NCBI GenBank assembly: GCA_947453725.1
Contig: CANGHH010000018.1
Span: 1-64,000, forward strand
DNA length: 64,000 bases
DNA from: Betaproteobacteria bacterium
GTDB lineage: Bacteria; Pseudomonadota; Gammaproteobacteria; Burkholderiales; Burkholderiaceae_C
Reading direction: 5' to 3'
Below are positions 1 through 7,329 of this stretch, piece by piece; the first letter of the stretch is position 1; each line of letters starts with the position of its first letter. A model generated the notes under the pieces. That model had not been told where the DNA came from. It saw only the letters and a list, made by a program, of their open reading frames with translations, and made no database searches. The translations under genes and the position numbers were made by a program.

Positions 1-16
1 GGAATCGCTGATCAAT
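1..16 (+). repeat. IS left terminal inverted repeat
   Basis: Sixteen bases that match the complement of 1188-1203 with a single mismatch at position 5. This is the transposase 3'-side end of the element. Confidence 0.85.
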
Positions 17-145
17 GAACGCCTCGGCCGCGCCAAGATTGACGGCGAGACGAATTCGTATCCAATTCGATGATTTGGCCGAATTCCGGCCCCATTGGCG
101 CATTTCGGGCCGCTTGTCGGCATTCTTCAGGCCCATCGCCTTGCA

Positions 146-1126
146 TCAATACGCACCTCCGCCAGGAATCGCCAACAACTGCCTTTTTGCGATCACCAGA
201 TTGGCCAGGCCGAACAGGCTCAGCAGTTGCGCGTTGTTCTTGGCCAGTCCCCTGTAGCGGGCCTTCTTGTGCCGAAACAGGTTCTTGACGACGTGAAACG
301 GGTGCTCGACCTTGGCCCGGATGCTGGCCTTGATCTGCTCGACCTTCTCGATCATTTGCCCCAGCGCACTGTCGCTGAGAATCTTGCGTTTGCCCGGCTG
401 AATCGCGATGTGCCACTGCGGTCCTTGCGCTTCTTCACGCTTGGCCACGCCGCGGTAGCCTGCATCGCCAAACGCATCGGTCTCCTGTCCGTGCAGCAAG
501 GCGCCGGCCTGCGTCACGTCGTTGACGTTGGCTGCCGTGGTGATCATCGAGTGAACGATCCCAGACTCAGCGTCCACGGCGATGTGCGCCTTCATGCCGA
601 AGTGCCATTGGTTGCCCTTCTTGGCTTGGTGCATGTCGGGGTCGCGTTCGCCGCTGCTGTTCTTGGTCGAACTGGGCGCAGCGATGATGGTGGCGTCCAC
701 GATGGTGCCTGCGCGCATCAGCAGCCCCTGCTGCTGCAGGTGGGCGTTGATCTCCTCGAACATCGCCTTGGTCAGTTCGCCGACCTCCAGAAGACGCCGG
801 AACTTCAGCAGCGTAGTGGCGTCCGGCACCGACTCGCGCGACAGGTCGATGCCCACGAAATCGCGCAGCGCCTGGCTGTCGTAGATCGCATCCTCCAGCG
901 CCTCATCGGCCAGGCCGTACCACTGCTGCAGCAGATACATGCGCAGCATCTTCGGCACGCCCATCGGTTGGCGGCCCACCCGGCCACTCGTCGGATACGC
1001 CGGCTCGATCACCGCAATCAACTTCGCCCACGGCACCACGCGCTCCATCTCGGCAAGAAACTTCTCGCGCCGCGTGCGCTTCTTCTTCAAGGCGAATTCG
1101 GCGCTGGCAAAACTGCGTTGGCTCAT
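146..1126 (-). CDS. IS5 family transposase
   Basis: A 326-residue DDE transposase that cuts and joins the ends of the surrounding IS. The chosen start gives MSQRSFASAEFA, the usual N-terminus of this subgroup; a longer frame from 1168 exists but adds 14 atypical residues. Recognisable parts are the N-terminal DUF772-like region (VVPWAKLIAVIEPAYP, LLQQWYGLADEALEDAIYD), the first catalytic Asp in TIVDATII, the second in FGDAGYRG, and the Glu in the EHPFHVVKNLF segment near the C-terminus. No frameshift or stop interrupts it, so it looks active. Confidence 0.92.
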   Translation of the reverse strand: MSQRSFASAEFALKKKRTRREKFLAEMERVVPWAKLIAVIEPAYPTSGRVGRQPMGVPKMLRMYLLQQWYGLADEALEDAIYDSQALRDFVGIDLSRESVPDATTLLKFRRLLEVGELTKAMFEEINAHLQQQGLLMRAGTIVDATIIAAPSSTKNSSGERDPDMHQAKKGNQWHFGMKAHIAVDAESGIVHSMITTAANVNDVTQAGALLHGQETDAFGDAGYRGVAKREEAQGPQWHIAIQPGKRKILSDSALGQMIEKVEQIKASIRAKVEHPFHVVKNLFRHKKARYRGLAKNNAQLLSLFGLANLVIAKRQLLAIPGGGAY

Positions 1127-1187
1127 GATCGGGGCGGTCCTGGTCTCGATGCCTTCACACACGCACATCGCGTGCCTGGGATGGGGA

Positions 1188-1203
1188 ATTGATCAGCGTT
1201 TCC
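1188..1203 (-). repeat. IS right terminal inverted repeat
   Basis: Inverted partner of bases 1-16. It supplies the last codons (Gly-Lys-Arg-stop) of the truncated dndC reading frame, so the dndC frame now ends inside the IS. Confidence 0.85.
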
Positions 1204-1819
1204 CTAGAAGAGCGCTGTGAGGAGTCAGCTTTGAGTTCTCTAGGTTTTTGTGCCGATTAATCGACTGCCGTCGGGTGTCGCTTTCGTCCGAGCGCACGCC
1301 GAGGATGACAATGGCAGCCCCGTGCGCAGAGACATTGTCAAGGATGTAGCGGCTCGTCGGCTGTATCTTCAGGCGATCGGTGCACCACCGCATCATCTGG
1401 TTCGGGCTCGGATAGCCCTTTCCAATTAGCAGTGTCCAGAATGTCTTGTCCGGAGACGGACGCGTCGTCACCACCTTGACGGGCAGGCGCAACCCATCCG
1501 CCATGTCACGAAGAGCCTCCTGCACCTTAACGAGATGCGCGATGATCAAAGGGCTTTCAACTAGCGTGTCATTTGAGACAACGTGTACCGCACGCGTCCG
1601 CTTCGAAGGCGGAACTTGCAGCAGAGCCTCAAACACTGCCTGCGCTACGACTGTAGAGTCCTTCCCGCCCGAGAAGCCAATGATCCACGGGTAGTCCTGC
1701 TTGTCGGAGAGGTATTCCGCCCGCACCGAGTCGACAACCTCTTCCCATGTGCTCTGGGCAGGCTCAATGTGCCCAACGCAGGGCACCTGAAGTTCTTCAA
1801 TTGCTAGTGCAGTCAACAT
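1193..1819 (-). pseudogene. dndC: dndC, DNA phosphorothioation sulfurtransferase, truncated by IS
   Basis: DndC is the PAPS-reductase-like, iron-sulfur ATP pyrophosphatase that activates DNA for sulfur insertion together with DndA, DndD and DndE; family members are around 500 residues. Here 205 native residues remain. The PP-loop SGGKDST is at residues 50-56, GKGYPSPN at 133-140, RWCTDRLKIQPTS at 144-156, and the LGVRSDES segment near 173-180. The IS joins after Leu205 and adds Gly-Lys-Arg and a stop. The C-terminal half with the cluster-binding cysteines is absent, so the protein is almost certainly inactive. No clear Shine-Dalgarno precedes the ATG. The remaining dnd genes, if any, lie left of the window. 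Confidence 0.85.
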
Positions 1820-1956
1820 GTACGTTAGCGACTATCAGGCCGCGACCTATCGTGGTTTGAAGGGAGCGACGGCTGCACGGCGTCGCGATGGATGATCAAA
1901 TTTCGCCCGGGCCACATGCCCATAGGGCGAACGCCCAGGGCGGCGCAGGCAGGTGT

Positions 1957-2238
1957 TCATACGAGCTGTACCTGCAACTTGCGCCCGACCATGGCGGCGG
2001 CGCGCTGCAGGGTAGACAGGGTGACATCGCTCTCAGGATCAAGGAGGCGGTCAACCTGTGACCGGCTGGTCTTCAATAGTGCTGCGAGGTGTGCCTTTGA
2101 CAGAGACCGACTCTTCATCGCCTCGGCAATCTGCCAGGCGATCACTTCTTTGATGGCCTGACCCTCGGATTGTTTGAAGATCCCCTTCGGCTTGGCCACG
2201 TCATCGGCACTCGATCCCAATTGGCGGTGCTTCGACAT
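1957..2238 (-). CDS. HigA-like XRE-family regulator / orphan antitoxin
   Basis: A 93-residue protein of the small HTH family typified by COG5606. Features are an N-terminal HRQLGSSADD segment, an HTH around residues 40-75 (SKAHLAALLKTSRSQVDRLLDPE), and the family-typical ending TLSTLQRAAAMVGRKLQVQLV minus its first residue. An AAGGAGG ribosome site lies just upstream of the ATG. Relatives are usually the antitoxin after a HigB/RelE-type toxin; here the upstream gene is an HNH nuclease about 100 bases away and no toxin is visible. It may act as the local repressor of the dnd/HNH genes (inference). Confidence 0.8.
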   Translation of the reverse strand: MSKHRQLGSSADDVAKPKGIFKQSEGQAIKEVIAWQIAEAMKSRSLSKAHLAALLKTSRSQVDRLLDPESDVTLSTLQRAAAMVGRKLQVQLV

Positions 2239-2340
2239 GCGCTGGCCTCCTTGAAGAGCTACGACCGGGGATTATGTACTGCGAAAAGTGCACCCTGGAT
2301 AGGTCGGGTTCTCCCTATGAACAGAGCCTGCGGGCGCCCG

Positions 2341-3291
2341 CTACGAAGGGGACCAATCGCCCGAAAAGCCTTGCAGGTAGGCCTGCTCGCAGAGCATGTC
2401 GAGTGACTGCTTCAGGCCTTCCGCACCCCCATGCGGAAGCTGCGTCATCGAGAAGTGCACGCGTTTCGCGAAGGCGCCCGCCGCACCTTGGTCAGTCAGA
2501 CTGCGGTTGCGCTCACAGAGGGCGGTCAAGAAGCGCGATGCCGGCACCCAATCGCGCTTGCTGTTGTTGCAGCCGTCGCAGGCCAGCACGAGGTTCCATG
2601 CTGCATCGTCAAACAGAAATGACCATGGAACAACATGGTCGACCTGCACGCGCTCAGGCGTTGCAGTCCGGCAATAAAAGCAAGCATCGTCGAACTCGCG
2701 AAGCGGCTTCGCCCACTTCGAGACTGAGGTGCGTCGTTGGCCATTAAAACTCACCTTGGCGAGCACGCGGGGCGTCAGGTTGTACTGCTCCACCTGTTCA
2801 GCCCATCCAGCCATCACAGATCGCATGAGGAGCGGCTCGAGGGCTGCAGCAAACGCGCGAGGTCTCCCTGCTATGGCAATCGCGCCGCCTGCCCTGACTT
2901 CGAAGATCGTTCTTTCGATGCCGCTGTGGAAGCGCGGAATGACTTCGCGGAATCCGTCTTCCGACACGAAGTCGACTACGTCCTGAATATAGGACCGTGA
3001 CGGATGCCATTTGCTATCCGAAGTCAAATTTAGATCGCGCAATTTACGAACAACGTTCGGCTCTTGAATTTCGGCGGCAGCCTGCTTCAGGCGAAACAGC
3101 CTCACCTGATACCAGTAGTACGACACCAGGCGGAACGACAAGCGGTCCCGGCTGATGTGAACCTCCCCTTCCGCTGTTGCTGCGTCTCGTACTTCGTCCA
3201 GGATTGCGCGAGCAACGGCAAACTTCAGCGTGCTGGTCTTGCTTGATCGCAATAAGCTGGCCCAGGCCCGGACTTCCTCAGCGTAGTCCAT
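2341..3291 (-). CDS. HNH endonuclease
   Basis: A 316-residue protein with a C-terminal HNH nuclease domain. The zinc-binding CFYC is at residues 204-207, the VDH general-base motif at 217-219, the central Asn at about 233, CDGC at 238-241, followed by NNSKRD. The N-terminal 200 residues are mostly helical and unrecognised, possibly for target recognition. The start was chosen because GAGGTGA sits a few bases before it; an in-frame ATG at 3414 would add 41 low-complexity residues. It precedes the XRE gene and dndC on the same strand. HNH nucleases are known to recognise phosphorothioate DNA (ScoMcrA), so a restriction role beside dndC is reasonable but inferred. Confidence 0.82.
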   Translation of the reverse strand: MDYAEEVRAWASLLRSSKTSTLKFAVARAILDEVRDAATAEGEVHISRDRLSFRLVSYYWYQVRLFRLKQAAAEIQEPNVVRKLRDLNLTSDSKWHPSRSYIQDVVDFVSEDGFREVIPRFHSGIERTIFEVRAGGAIAIAGRPRAFAAALEPLLMRSVMAGWAEQVEQYNLTPRVLAKVSFNGQRRTSVSKWAKPLREFDDACFYCRTATPERVQVDHVVPWSFLFDDAAWNLVLACDGCNNSKRDWVPASRFLTALCERNRSLTDQGAAGAFAKRVHFSMTQLPHGGAEGLKQSLDMLCEQAYLQGFSGDWSPS

Positions 3292-3493
3292 AGGGCTCAC
3301 CTCGACCACTGCTCCAGCAAACGAAGCCGTTGGGCCGCTCGCCAGACGTGAACTCAGCCTCAGGGCTGTGCACGCGTGCCAAAGACTTCTCTTCGAGCCC
3401 TGCCGCGGCCTCATCCGGGCCTACAGTAGCTTTAGGTAGTTCGGTCATGGCTTCTTCAACGGTTTGCAGCACTGGTGACGGTGTCTTCTGCAT
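3278..3493 (-). CDS. small hypothetical protein overlapping the HNH gene start
   Basis: A 71-codon frame with GGGAGGG five bases before its ATG, ending 14 bases inside the following HNH gene, as in translationally coupled pairs. The product is hydrophilic and acidic (MTELPKATVGPDEAAAGLEE) and has no membrane segment, signal peptide or motif I recognise. It may be a real first gene of the HNH-XRE-dndC set, or a leader whose translation opens the HNH start. Nothing else supports it. Confidence 0.4.
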   Translation of the reverse strand: MQKTPSPVLQTVEEAMTELPKATVGPDEAAAGLEEKSLARVHSPEAEFTSGERPNGFVCWSSGRGEPYGLR

Positions 3494-3873
3494 CGGCCCT
3501 CCCTGATCGCCCTGAAACTTGGTTGCTCGCCATAGCCTGAGGCCACCTGCGCCAGCTTACTTCTGTCGGCAGCTTACGCAACCGGAATGGCGTCCGTCAT
3601 AGGTGCCGCGCCGTAGTCACTGCCCGCACTCCTGGCTGTCCTGCCTTCCTGGTACCAACGAGCAACGCGGGTTCTGGCCGCAAGCGCGTCCGGGTCAACC
3701 GGTGGCCCGCACCATTCGCATGATCACGGACGCCTGACGTTCCAGACCGGCTAAGCGCAAATGCAAGCGACATTGATGGGCGCGGCTGCGCCTGTCCGCC
3801 ATCCAAAATGCAATCTTGGCGCAGGGACACCGATGCCCAGTTTGTAGTAGCGCATAGCTGCAGGAGGCAGCAA
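3494..3873. other. intergenic stretch, no gene supported
   Basis: About 380 bases between a leftward and a rightward gene. Reading frames of up to 132 codons exist here on the minus strand but run into the start of the neighbouring gene and have no family-like features. The divergent promoters of the two flanking transcription units presumably lie here; no convincing -35/-10 pair was identified. Confidence 0.5.
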
Positions 3874-4425
3874 ATGGCACGGCCAGGACCACAGGCGAAG
3901 ACTTCCGCTACATCAATTGCGGCTACACAGCGGCGTGCCGAGATGCTGCGGCTCCGCCTTGAAGGGCTGACGCTTGAGGAAATCGGCGTGCGCATGGAGA
4001 TTCAAGCAGAGTCGGTGTACGGGGTCATCAGTCGAGCCCTCCGATCTGTGGTGAAGGAACCCGGCGAGGAATTGATGGCGCTTGAGTTGGCCCGGTGCGA
4101 TGCGCTGCTGGCCGAGGCGATGAACGTGGTCCGGGCCTTCCACCCTGTCATTCATTGCGGCGTCGTCGTGCGCGCCGCAGTCGAGGGGGTGGACGGCCAG
4201 CCGTTGCGAGATGCAGCGACCGGCAGTGTGTTGACCGTCGCCCTTGAAGACAAGGCACCGAAACTGGCCGCGATTAATACGGCGCTGCGGGTGATGGAGC
4301 GTCGGGCCAAGCTCCTTGGCCTGGACAAGCCGACGAAGATTTCAGCCACTGACCCATCTGGCGAATCGGCTCAGCCGGCGGTCGTCTTCTATCTTCCTGA
4401 AAATGGGCGGGACTTCGGCCAGTAG
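3874..4425 (+). CDS. phage small-terminase-like DNA-binding protein
   Basis: A 183-residue protein starting six bases after a perfect AGGAGG. Residues 20-57 form a helix-turn-helix resembling a sigma region 4 fold (GLTLEEIGVRMEIQAESVYG). The C-terminal segment RRAKLLGLDKPTKISATDP is typical of proteins carried by prophages and annotated as terminase small subunit or phage DNA-binding proteins. No large terminase, portal or capsid gene is nearby, so it is an isolated phage-derived gene or a remnant within the island. Function is inferred from resemblance only. Confidence 0.55.
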   Translation: MARPGPQAKTSATSIAATQRRAEMLRLRLEGLTLEEIGVRMEIQAESVYGVISRALRSVVKEPGEELMALELARCDALLAEAMNVVRAFHPVIHCGVVVRAAVEGVDGQPLRDAATGSVLTVALEDKAPKLAAINTALRVMERRAKLLGLDKPTKISATDPSGESAQPAVVFYLPENGRDFGQ

Positions 4426-4449
4426 AAGCGGACCTGCTGGGCGAGTACC

Positions 4450-4704
4450 GTGGCTGCGCGTAACAGTTGGCGGGTCAGGCCGCCAGCAGGCCATCGAAGA
4501 ATCCGGTTGTCCAGGCCCGGCGCTTGGCGAACAGGCTTGCGTACTCTTCATGCTTCCAGGCGGCAAACCGGAGAACGTCGGATCGATGTCTTGGAATTTG
4601 CAGAGGTCTGCGCCGCGCTGGGCTTGGATGCGGCGGAATTCCTGCGTGACTTCCTGATGACGGTTGGCGCTGCTGGCACAGGGCGCGCACCAACGCGGCG
4701 CTAG
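4450..4704 (+). pseudogene. frameshifted remnant of an XRE-family regulator
   Basis: The 3' part of this frame encodes TGERRIDVLEFAEVCAALGL followed by DAAEFLRDFL, the typical second half of a short XRE helix-turn-helix domain. The helix-turn-helix itself is not in this frame; a fragment resembling it (VVQARRLANRLAYSSCF) is found in the +2 neighbouring frame just upstream. One or more indels near 4560-4575 would join them. I read this as a decayed regulator gene. Confidence 0.5.
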
Positions 4705-4748
4705 GCCGCTGTAAGCGCGCTACAGGCCGCGATCAGCAGTGCATTGCC

Positions 4749-4785
4749 GCTACGGTACTGGCGCGCGGTGCGCGCGGCCCGTAGC
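4749..4785. repeat. GC-rich inverted repeat
   Basis: GCTACGG at 4749-4755 pairs with CCGTAGC at 4779-4785, and GCGCGC at 4761-4766 with GCGCGC at 4770-4775, giving an interrupted hairpin in the non-coding stretch between the XRE remnant and tRNA-Ser. There is no T-run, so it is not a standard terminator. Nothing else is seen in 4705-4975. Confidence 0.5.
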
Positions 4786-4975
4786 GCCCGAGCCCCAACG
4801 CAAAGCCTCGCGTCACAGGTTGCGGCTCGTCAGTGGGGCCTTGTTGTGGTGCTTACGGGGTGCTTGCGCTGTTGCTGACCAGCGGGCGGCGATGGCCTGC
4901 AGGTTGCGCGGTCCTCGCCACAAAGTCATGCGCTCTCGGCGTACGAGTCGCTCTCACGTAAGTTGTTGATTTTAT

Positions 4976-5063
4976 TGGCGGAAGCTCAGGGATTCGAACC
5001 CTGGAACCCTTGCGGGTTGCCGGTTTTCAAGACCGGTGCAATCGACCACTCTGCCAAGCTTCC
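4976..5063 (-). tRNA. tRNA-Ser (anticodon UGA)
   Basis: An 88-base type II tRNA. The acceptor stem GGAAGCT pairs perfectly with AGCTTCC, followed by G and an encoded CCA. The anticodon loop CTTGAAA gives UGA. The long variable arm (CAACCCGCAAGGGTT) is as expected for serine, and the T-loop GTTCGAATC is intact. Confidence 0.95.
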
Positions 5064-5082
5064 ACGACCAACCTACGACAAA

Positions 5083-5121
5083 TTTCAAGACCGGTGCAAT
5101 CGACCACTCTGCCACGCTTCC
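5083..5121 (-). repeat. partial duplicate of tRNA-Ser (5' half only)
   Basis: Thirty-nine bases identical, except one position, to the first 39 bases of the intact tRNA-Ser (5025-5063). The copy stops inside the anticodon loop and is followed by 19 unrelated bases and then the complete gene. Its acceptor strand is GGAAGCG rather than GGAAGCT, so it would pair with a different 3' half. It is either an attachment-site footprint or a tandem gene that lost its 3' half. Confidence 0.85.
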
Positions 5122-5138
5122 TGTCGACCCTCCGGATT

Positions 5139-5963
5139 CTAGGGCCCGGGTTGTTGCATCGCTGCGCAGGCGAGTTGATGGACCTCTCGCCGCCCACCAT
5201 CCACGCGCACAGCGGTCAGTGCACCGCCCCAGACACAGCCGGTGTCCAGCGCCAGCAGCGTGGGGCGCTCGATCAGGCCCAGCGTGCTCCAGTGGCCGAA
5301 AGCCATGGGCTGCTCGGCGGTCAGCCGACCCGGCACCTCGAACCAGGGCATGTAGCCCGGTGGTGCGCCGCCAGCCCCTTCCTTGGTCTTGAAGTCGAGC
5401 TGGCCGTCGGCGCTGCAGAAACGGATCCGCGTCAGGACATTGACCACCAGCCGCCAGCGCGCATCGCCCTGCAGGTCGTCGCGCCAGCGGTCGGGCTGGT
5501 TGCCGTACATCACGTGCAGGAAGTCGGCCAGCGCCGGGCCGCGCAACTGCGCCTGGACCTCGGCCGCCAGCGCCAACGTCTGCGCGGTGGTCCATTGCGG
5601 CACGACCCCGGCATGCACACACAACCAGCCGGCTTCCAGGTGGGCCAGCGGCTGCGCCTGCAACCAGGCCACCCAGTGCGCGCGGTCGGGCGCGTCGAGC
5701 ACCTCAGCGAAGGTGTCGCCGCGCTGCAGCGCGCGGGCGCCGTGGGCGACCGCCAGCAGGTGCAGGTCGTGGTTGCCGAGCAGGCAGGTGGCGGCTGCGC
5801 CGAAGCCGGCCAGACGCCGCAAGGTGGCCAGCGAAGAAGGCCCCCGGTTGACCAGATCGCCGAGCAGCACGAGCCGGTCGCGCGAGCCCGAAAAGCCGAT
5901 CTCGTCGAGCAGCAGCCCGAGCGCTTCGTCACAGCCTTGCACGTCACCGATGAGGTAGATCAT
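5139..5963 (-). CDS. apaH: symmetrical bis(5'-nucleosyl)-tetraphosphatase ApaH
   Basis: ApaH hydrolyses Ap4A and related dinucleoside polyphosphates to two nucleoside diphosphates, and also removes Np4 caps from RNA. The 274-residue protein carries the metallophosphatase signatures GDVQG (6-10), GDLVNRG (35-41) and GNHD (63-66), the later CVHAG motif, and the ApaH-typical GHWSTLG segment. Its length matches the family. It is divergent from the CorC-type gene and ends 18 bases from the tRNA half-copy, marking the core side of the island boundary. Confidence 0.95.
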   Translation of the reverse strand: MIYLIGDVQGCDEALGLLLDEIGFSGSRDRLVLLGDLVNRGPSSLATLRRLAGFGAAATCLLGNHDLHLLAVAHGARALQRGDTFAEVLDAPDRAHWVAWLQAQPLAHLEAGWLCVHAGVVPQWTTAQTLALAAEVQAQLRGPALADFLHVMYGNQPDRWRDDLQGDARWRLVVNVLTRIRFCSADGQLDFKTKEGAGGAPPGYMPWFEVPGRLTAEQPMAFGHWSTLGLIERPTLLALDTGCVWGGALTAVRVDGGRREVHQLACAAMQQPGP

Positions 5964-6027
5964 CGGTCGATTCTGCTACGCTCGCGCCCCTCTTCGACAG
6001 CCACCGCTGGGGCATCCCGCGGCGCGC

Positions 6028-7329
6028 ATGGACTTCACACTGCTGCTCTTCCTGATCCTGATCAACGGCCTCTTCGCCATGTCGGAAATGGCCCTGAGCG
6101 CCAGCCGCAAGGCGCGTCTGCAAGTGATGGTGGAGGCCGGTCAACCCGGCGCACAGGCGGCGATGGCGCTGCACGAAGACCCCACGCTGTGGCTGTCCAC
6201 GGTGCAGATCGGCATCACCTCGATCGGGGTGCTGAACGGCATCGTCGGCGAGGCCGCATTCAGCGAGCCGGTGGCGCGCTGGCTGGAACACACCTTCAAC
6301 ACGCCGACCAAAGGCGCGGGCATCGTCGCCACGGCGCTGGTGGTGGTGATGATCACCGTGCTGACCATCATCTTCGGCGAATTGGTGCCCAAGCGCCTGG
6401 GGCAGATGCACCCCGAGACCGTGGCCCGCCTGGTGGCGCGGCCGATGAACTGGCTGTCCACCGCGACGCGGCCGCTGGTCTGGCTGCTGAGCCTGAGCAC
6501 CAACGCCATCCTGACGCTGATGGGCATGCGCCACGGCCCGTCGCGCGCGGTGACCGAGGAAGAAATCGCGGCCAGCCTGGAAGAGGGCGTGGACGCCGGG
6601 GTGATCGAGGCGCAGGAACACCAGATGGTGCGCAATGTCTTCCGCCTGGACGACCGGCAGATCGGCTCCATGATGATTCCGCGCGCCGAAATCGTCTGGC
6701 TCGACGTGGCCGATCCGCTGGACAAGCTGCTGCAGTGCATCGCCGACAGCGGCCACACCCGCTTCCCGGTGTGCCGCGGTTCACTCGACGACGTGCAGGG
6801 CGTGCTGCGCCTGGCCAGCCTGCTCCAGCCGCTGGCGCAGGGCGACAAGCTGGTCCTGTCCGAGCACATGCTCCCGGCGGTCTTCGTGCCCGAAACCCTG
6901 TCGGGCATGGAACTGCTGGAGCAGTTCCGCGCCTCGCGCACCGACCTGGTCTTCGTCGTCGACGAGTACGGCGCGGTCCAGGGGGTGATCACCGAGCGCG
7001 ACCTGCTCGAGGCCATCACCGGCGAGTTCGGGGCGCCGAGCGACGACGACGCCTGGGCGGTGCAGCGGGCCGACGGCAGCTGGCTGATGGACGGCCTGAT
7101 TCCGGTGCCTGAGCTCAAGGACAGGCTCGAGATCAAGGAGATGCCGGAAGAAGATCGCGGACGCTACAACACACTGGCTGGCATGATCATGCTCTTGCTC
7201 GGCCGGCTGCCCCACACCACCGACAGGGTCGAGTGGGAAGGCTGGCGCTTCGAGGTCGTGGACCTGGACGGCAAGCGTGTCGACAAGGTGCTCGTGGAGC
7301 GCCTCATTACCCCTGGAGTAGACCTTTGA
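6028..7329 (+). CDS. hemolysin family / CorC-type CNNM-CBS membrane protein
   Basis: A 433-residue member of the HlyC/CorC family: an N-terminal CNNM (DUF21) domain with about four membrane segments (residues 1-180, starting LLLFLILINGLFAMSEMALS), a CBS pair (about 200-330, with IPRAEIVWLDV and VDEYGAVQGVITERDLLEAI), and a C-terminal CorC_HlyC domain (RYNTLAGMIMLLLGRLP). Relatives are implicated in magnesium/cobalt handling. The stop codon overlaps the TTG start of the next gene. Confidence 0.9.
   Translation: MDFTLLLFLILINGLFAMSEMALSASRKARLQVMVEAGQPGAQAAMALHEDPTLWLSTVQIGITSIGVLNGIVGEAAFSEPVARWLEHTFNTPTKGAGIVATALVVVMITVLTIIFGELVPKRLGQMHPETVARLVARPMNWLSTATRPLVWLLSLSTNAILTLMGMRHGPSRAVTEEEIAASLEEGVDAGVIEAQEHQMVRNVFRLDDRQIGSMMIPRAEIVWLDVADPLDKLLQCIADSGHTRFPVCRGSLDDVQGVLRLASLLQPLAQGDKLVLSEHMLPAVFVPETLSGMELLEQFRASRTDLVFVVDEYGAVQGVITERDLLEAITGEFGAPSDDDAWAVQRADGSWLMDGLIPVPELKDRLEIKEMPEEDRGRYNTLAGMIMLLLGRLPHTTDRVEWEGWRFEVVDLDGKRVDKVLVERLITPGVDL

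Larger units (their letters stand above)
1..1203 (-). mobile_element. IS5-group insertion sequence, complete
   Basis: The element is bounded by 16-base terminal inverted repeats, GGAATCGCTGATCAAT at 1-16 and the complement of GGAAACGCTGATCAAT at 1188-1203, with one mismatch. A single DDE transposase fills the interior. The ends begin GGAA, as in IS5 itself. The four bases outside the right end (1204-1207) are CTAG, which fits the YTAR target known for the IS5 group; the matching left copy would lie just before base 1 and cannot be seen. It is inserted in dndC. The window starting exactly at an IS end suggests an assembly break at a multicopy element. Confidence 0.88.
1204..4975. mobile_element. 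putative degraded genomic island next to tRNA-Ser
   Basis: The region holds only accessory genes (broken dndC, XRE, HNH, phage-type protein, XRE remnant), has markedly lower G+C than the remainder (27 of 60 bases in 3001-3060, against about two-thirds in core genes), and ends at a tRNA gene with a duplicated half-copy. No integrase is visible in the window and the left boundary is outside it, so island status is an inference. Confidence 0.5.

Noticed and set aside
3292..3414. Upstream extension of the HNH gene to an ATG at 3414
   Set aside because: The extra 41 residues look non-coding in this frame, and a good GAGGTGA sits before the ATG at 3291.
3597..3995. A 132-codon minus-strand frame in the island gap
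   Set aside because: It overlaps the ribosome site and start of the phage-type gene, has Ser/Arg-rich content and no recognised motif.
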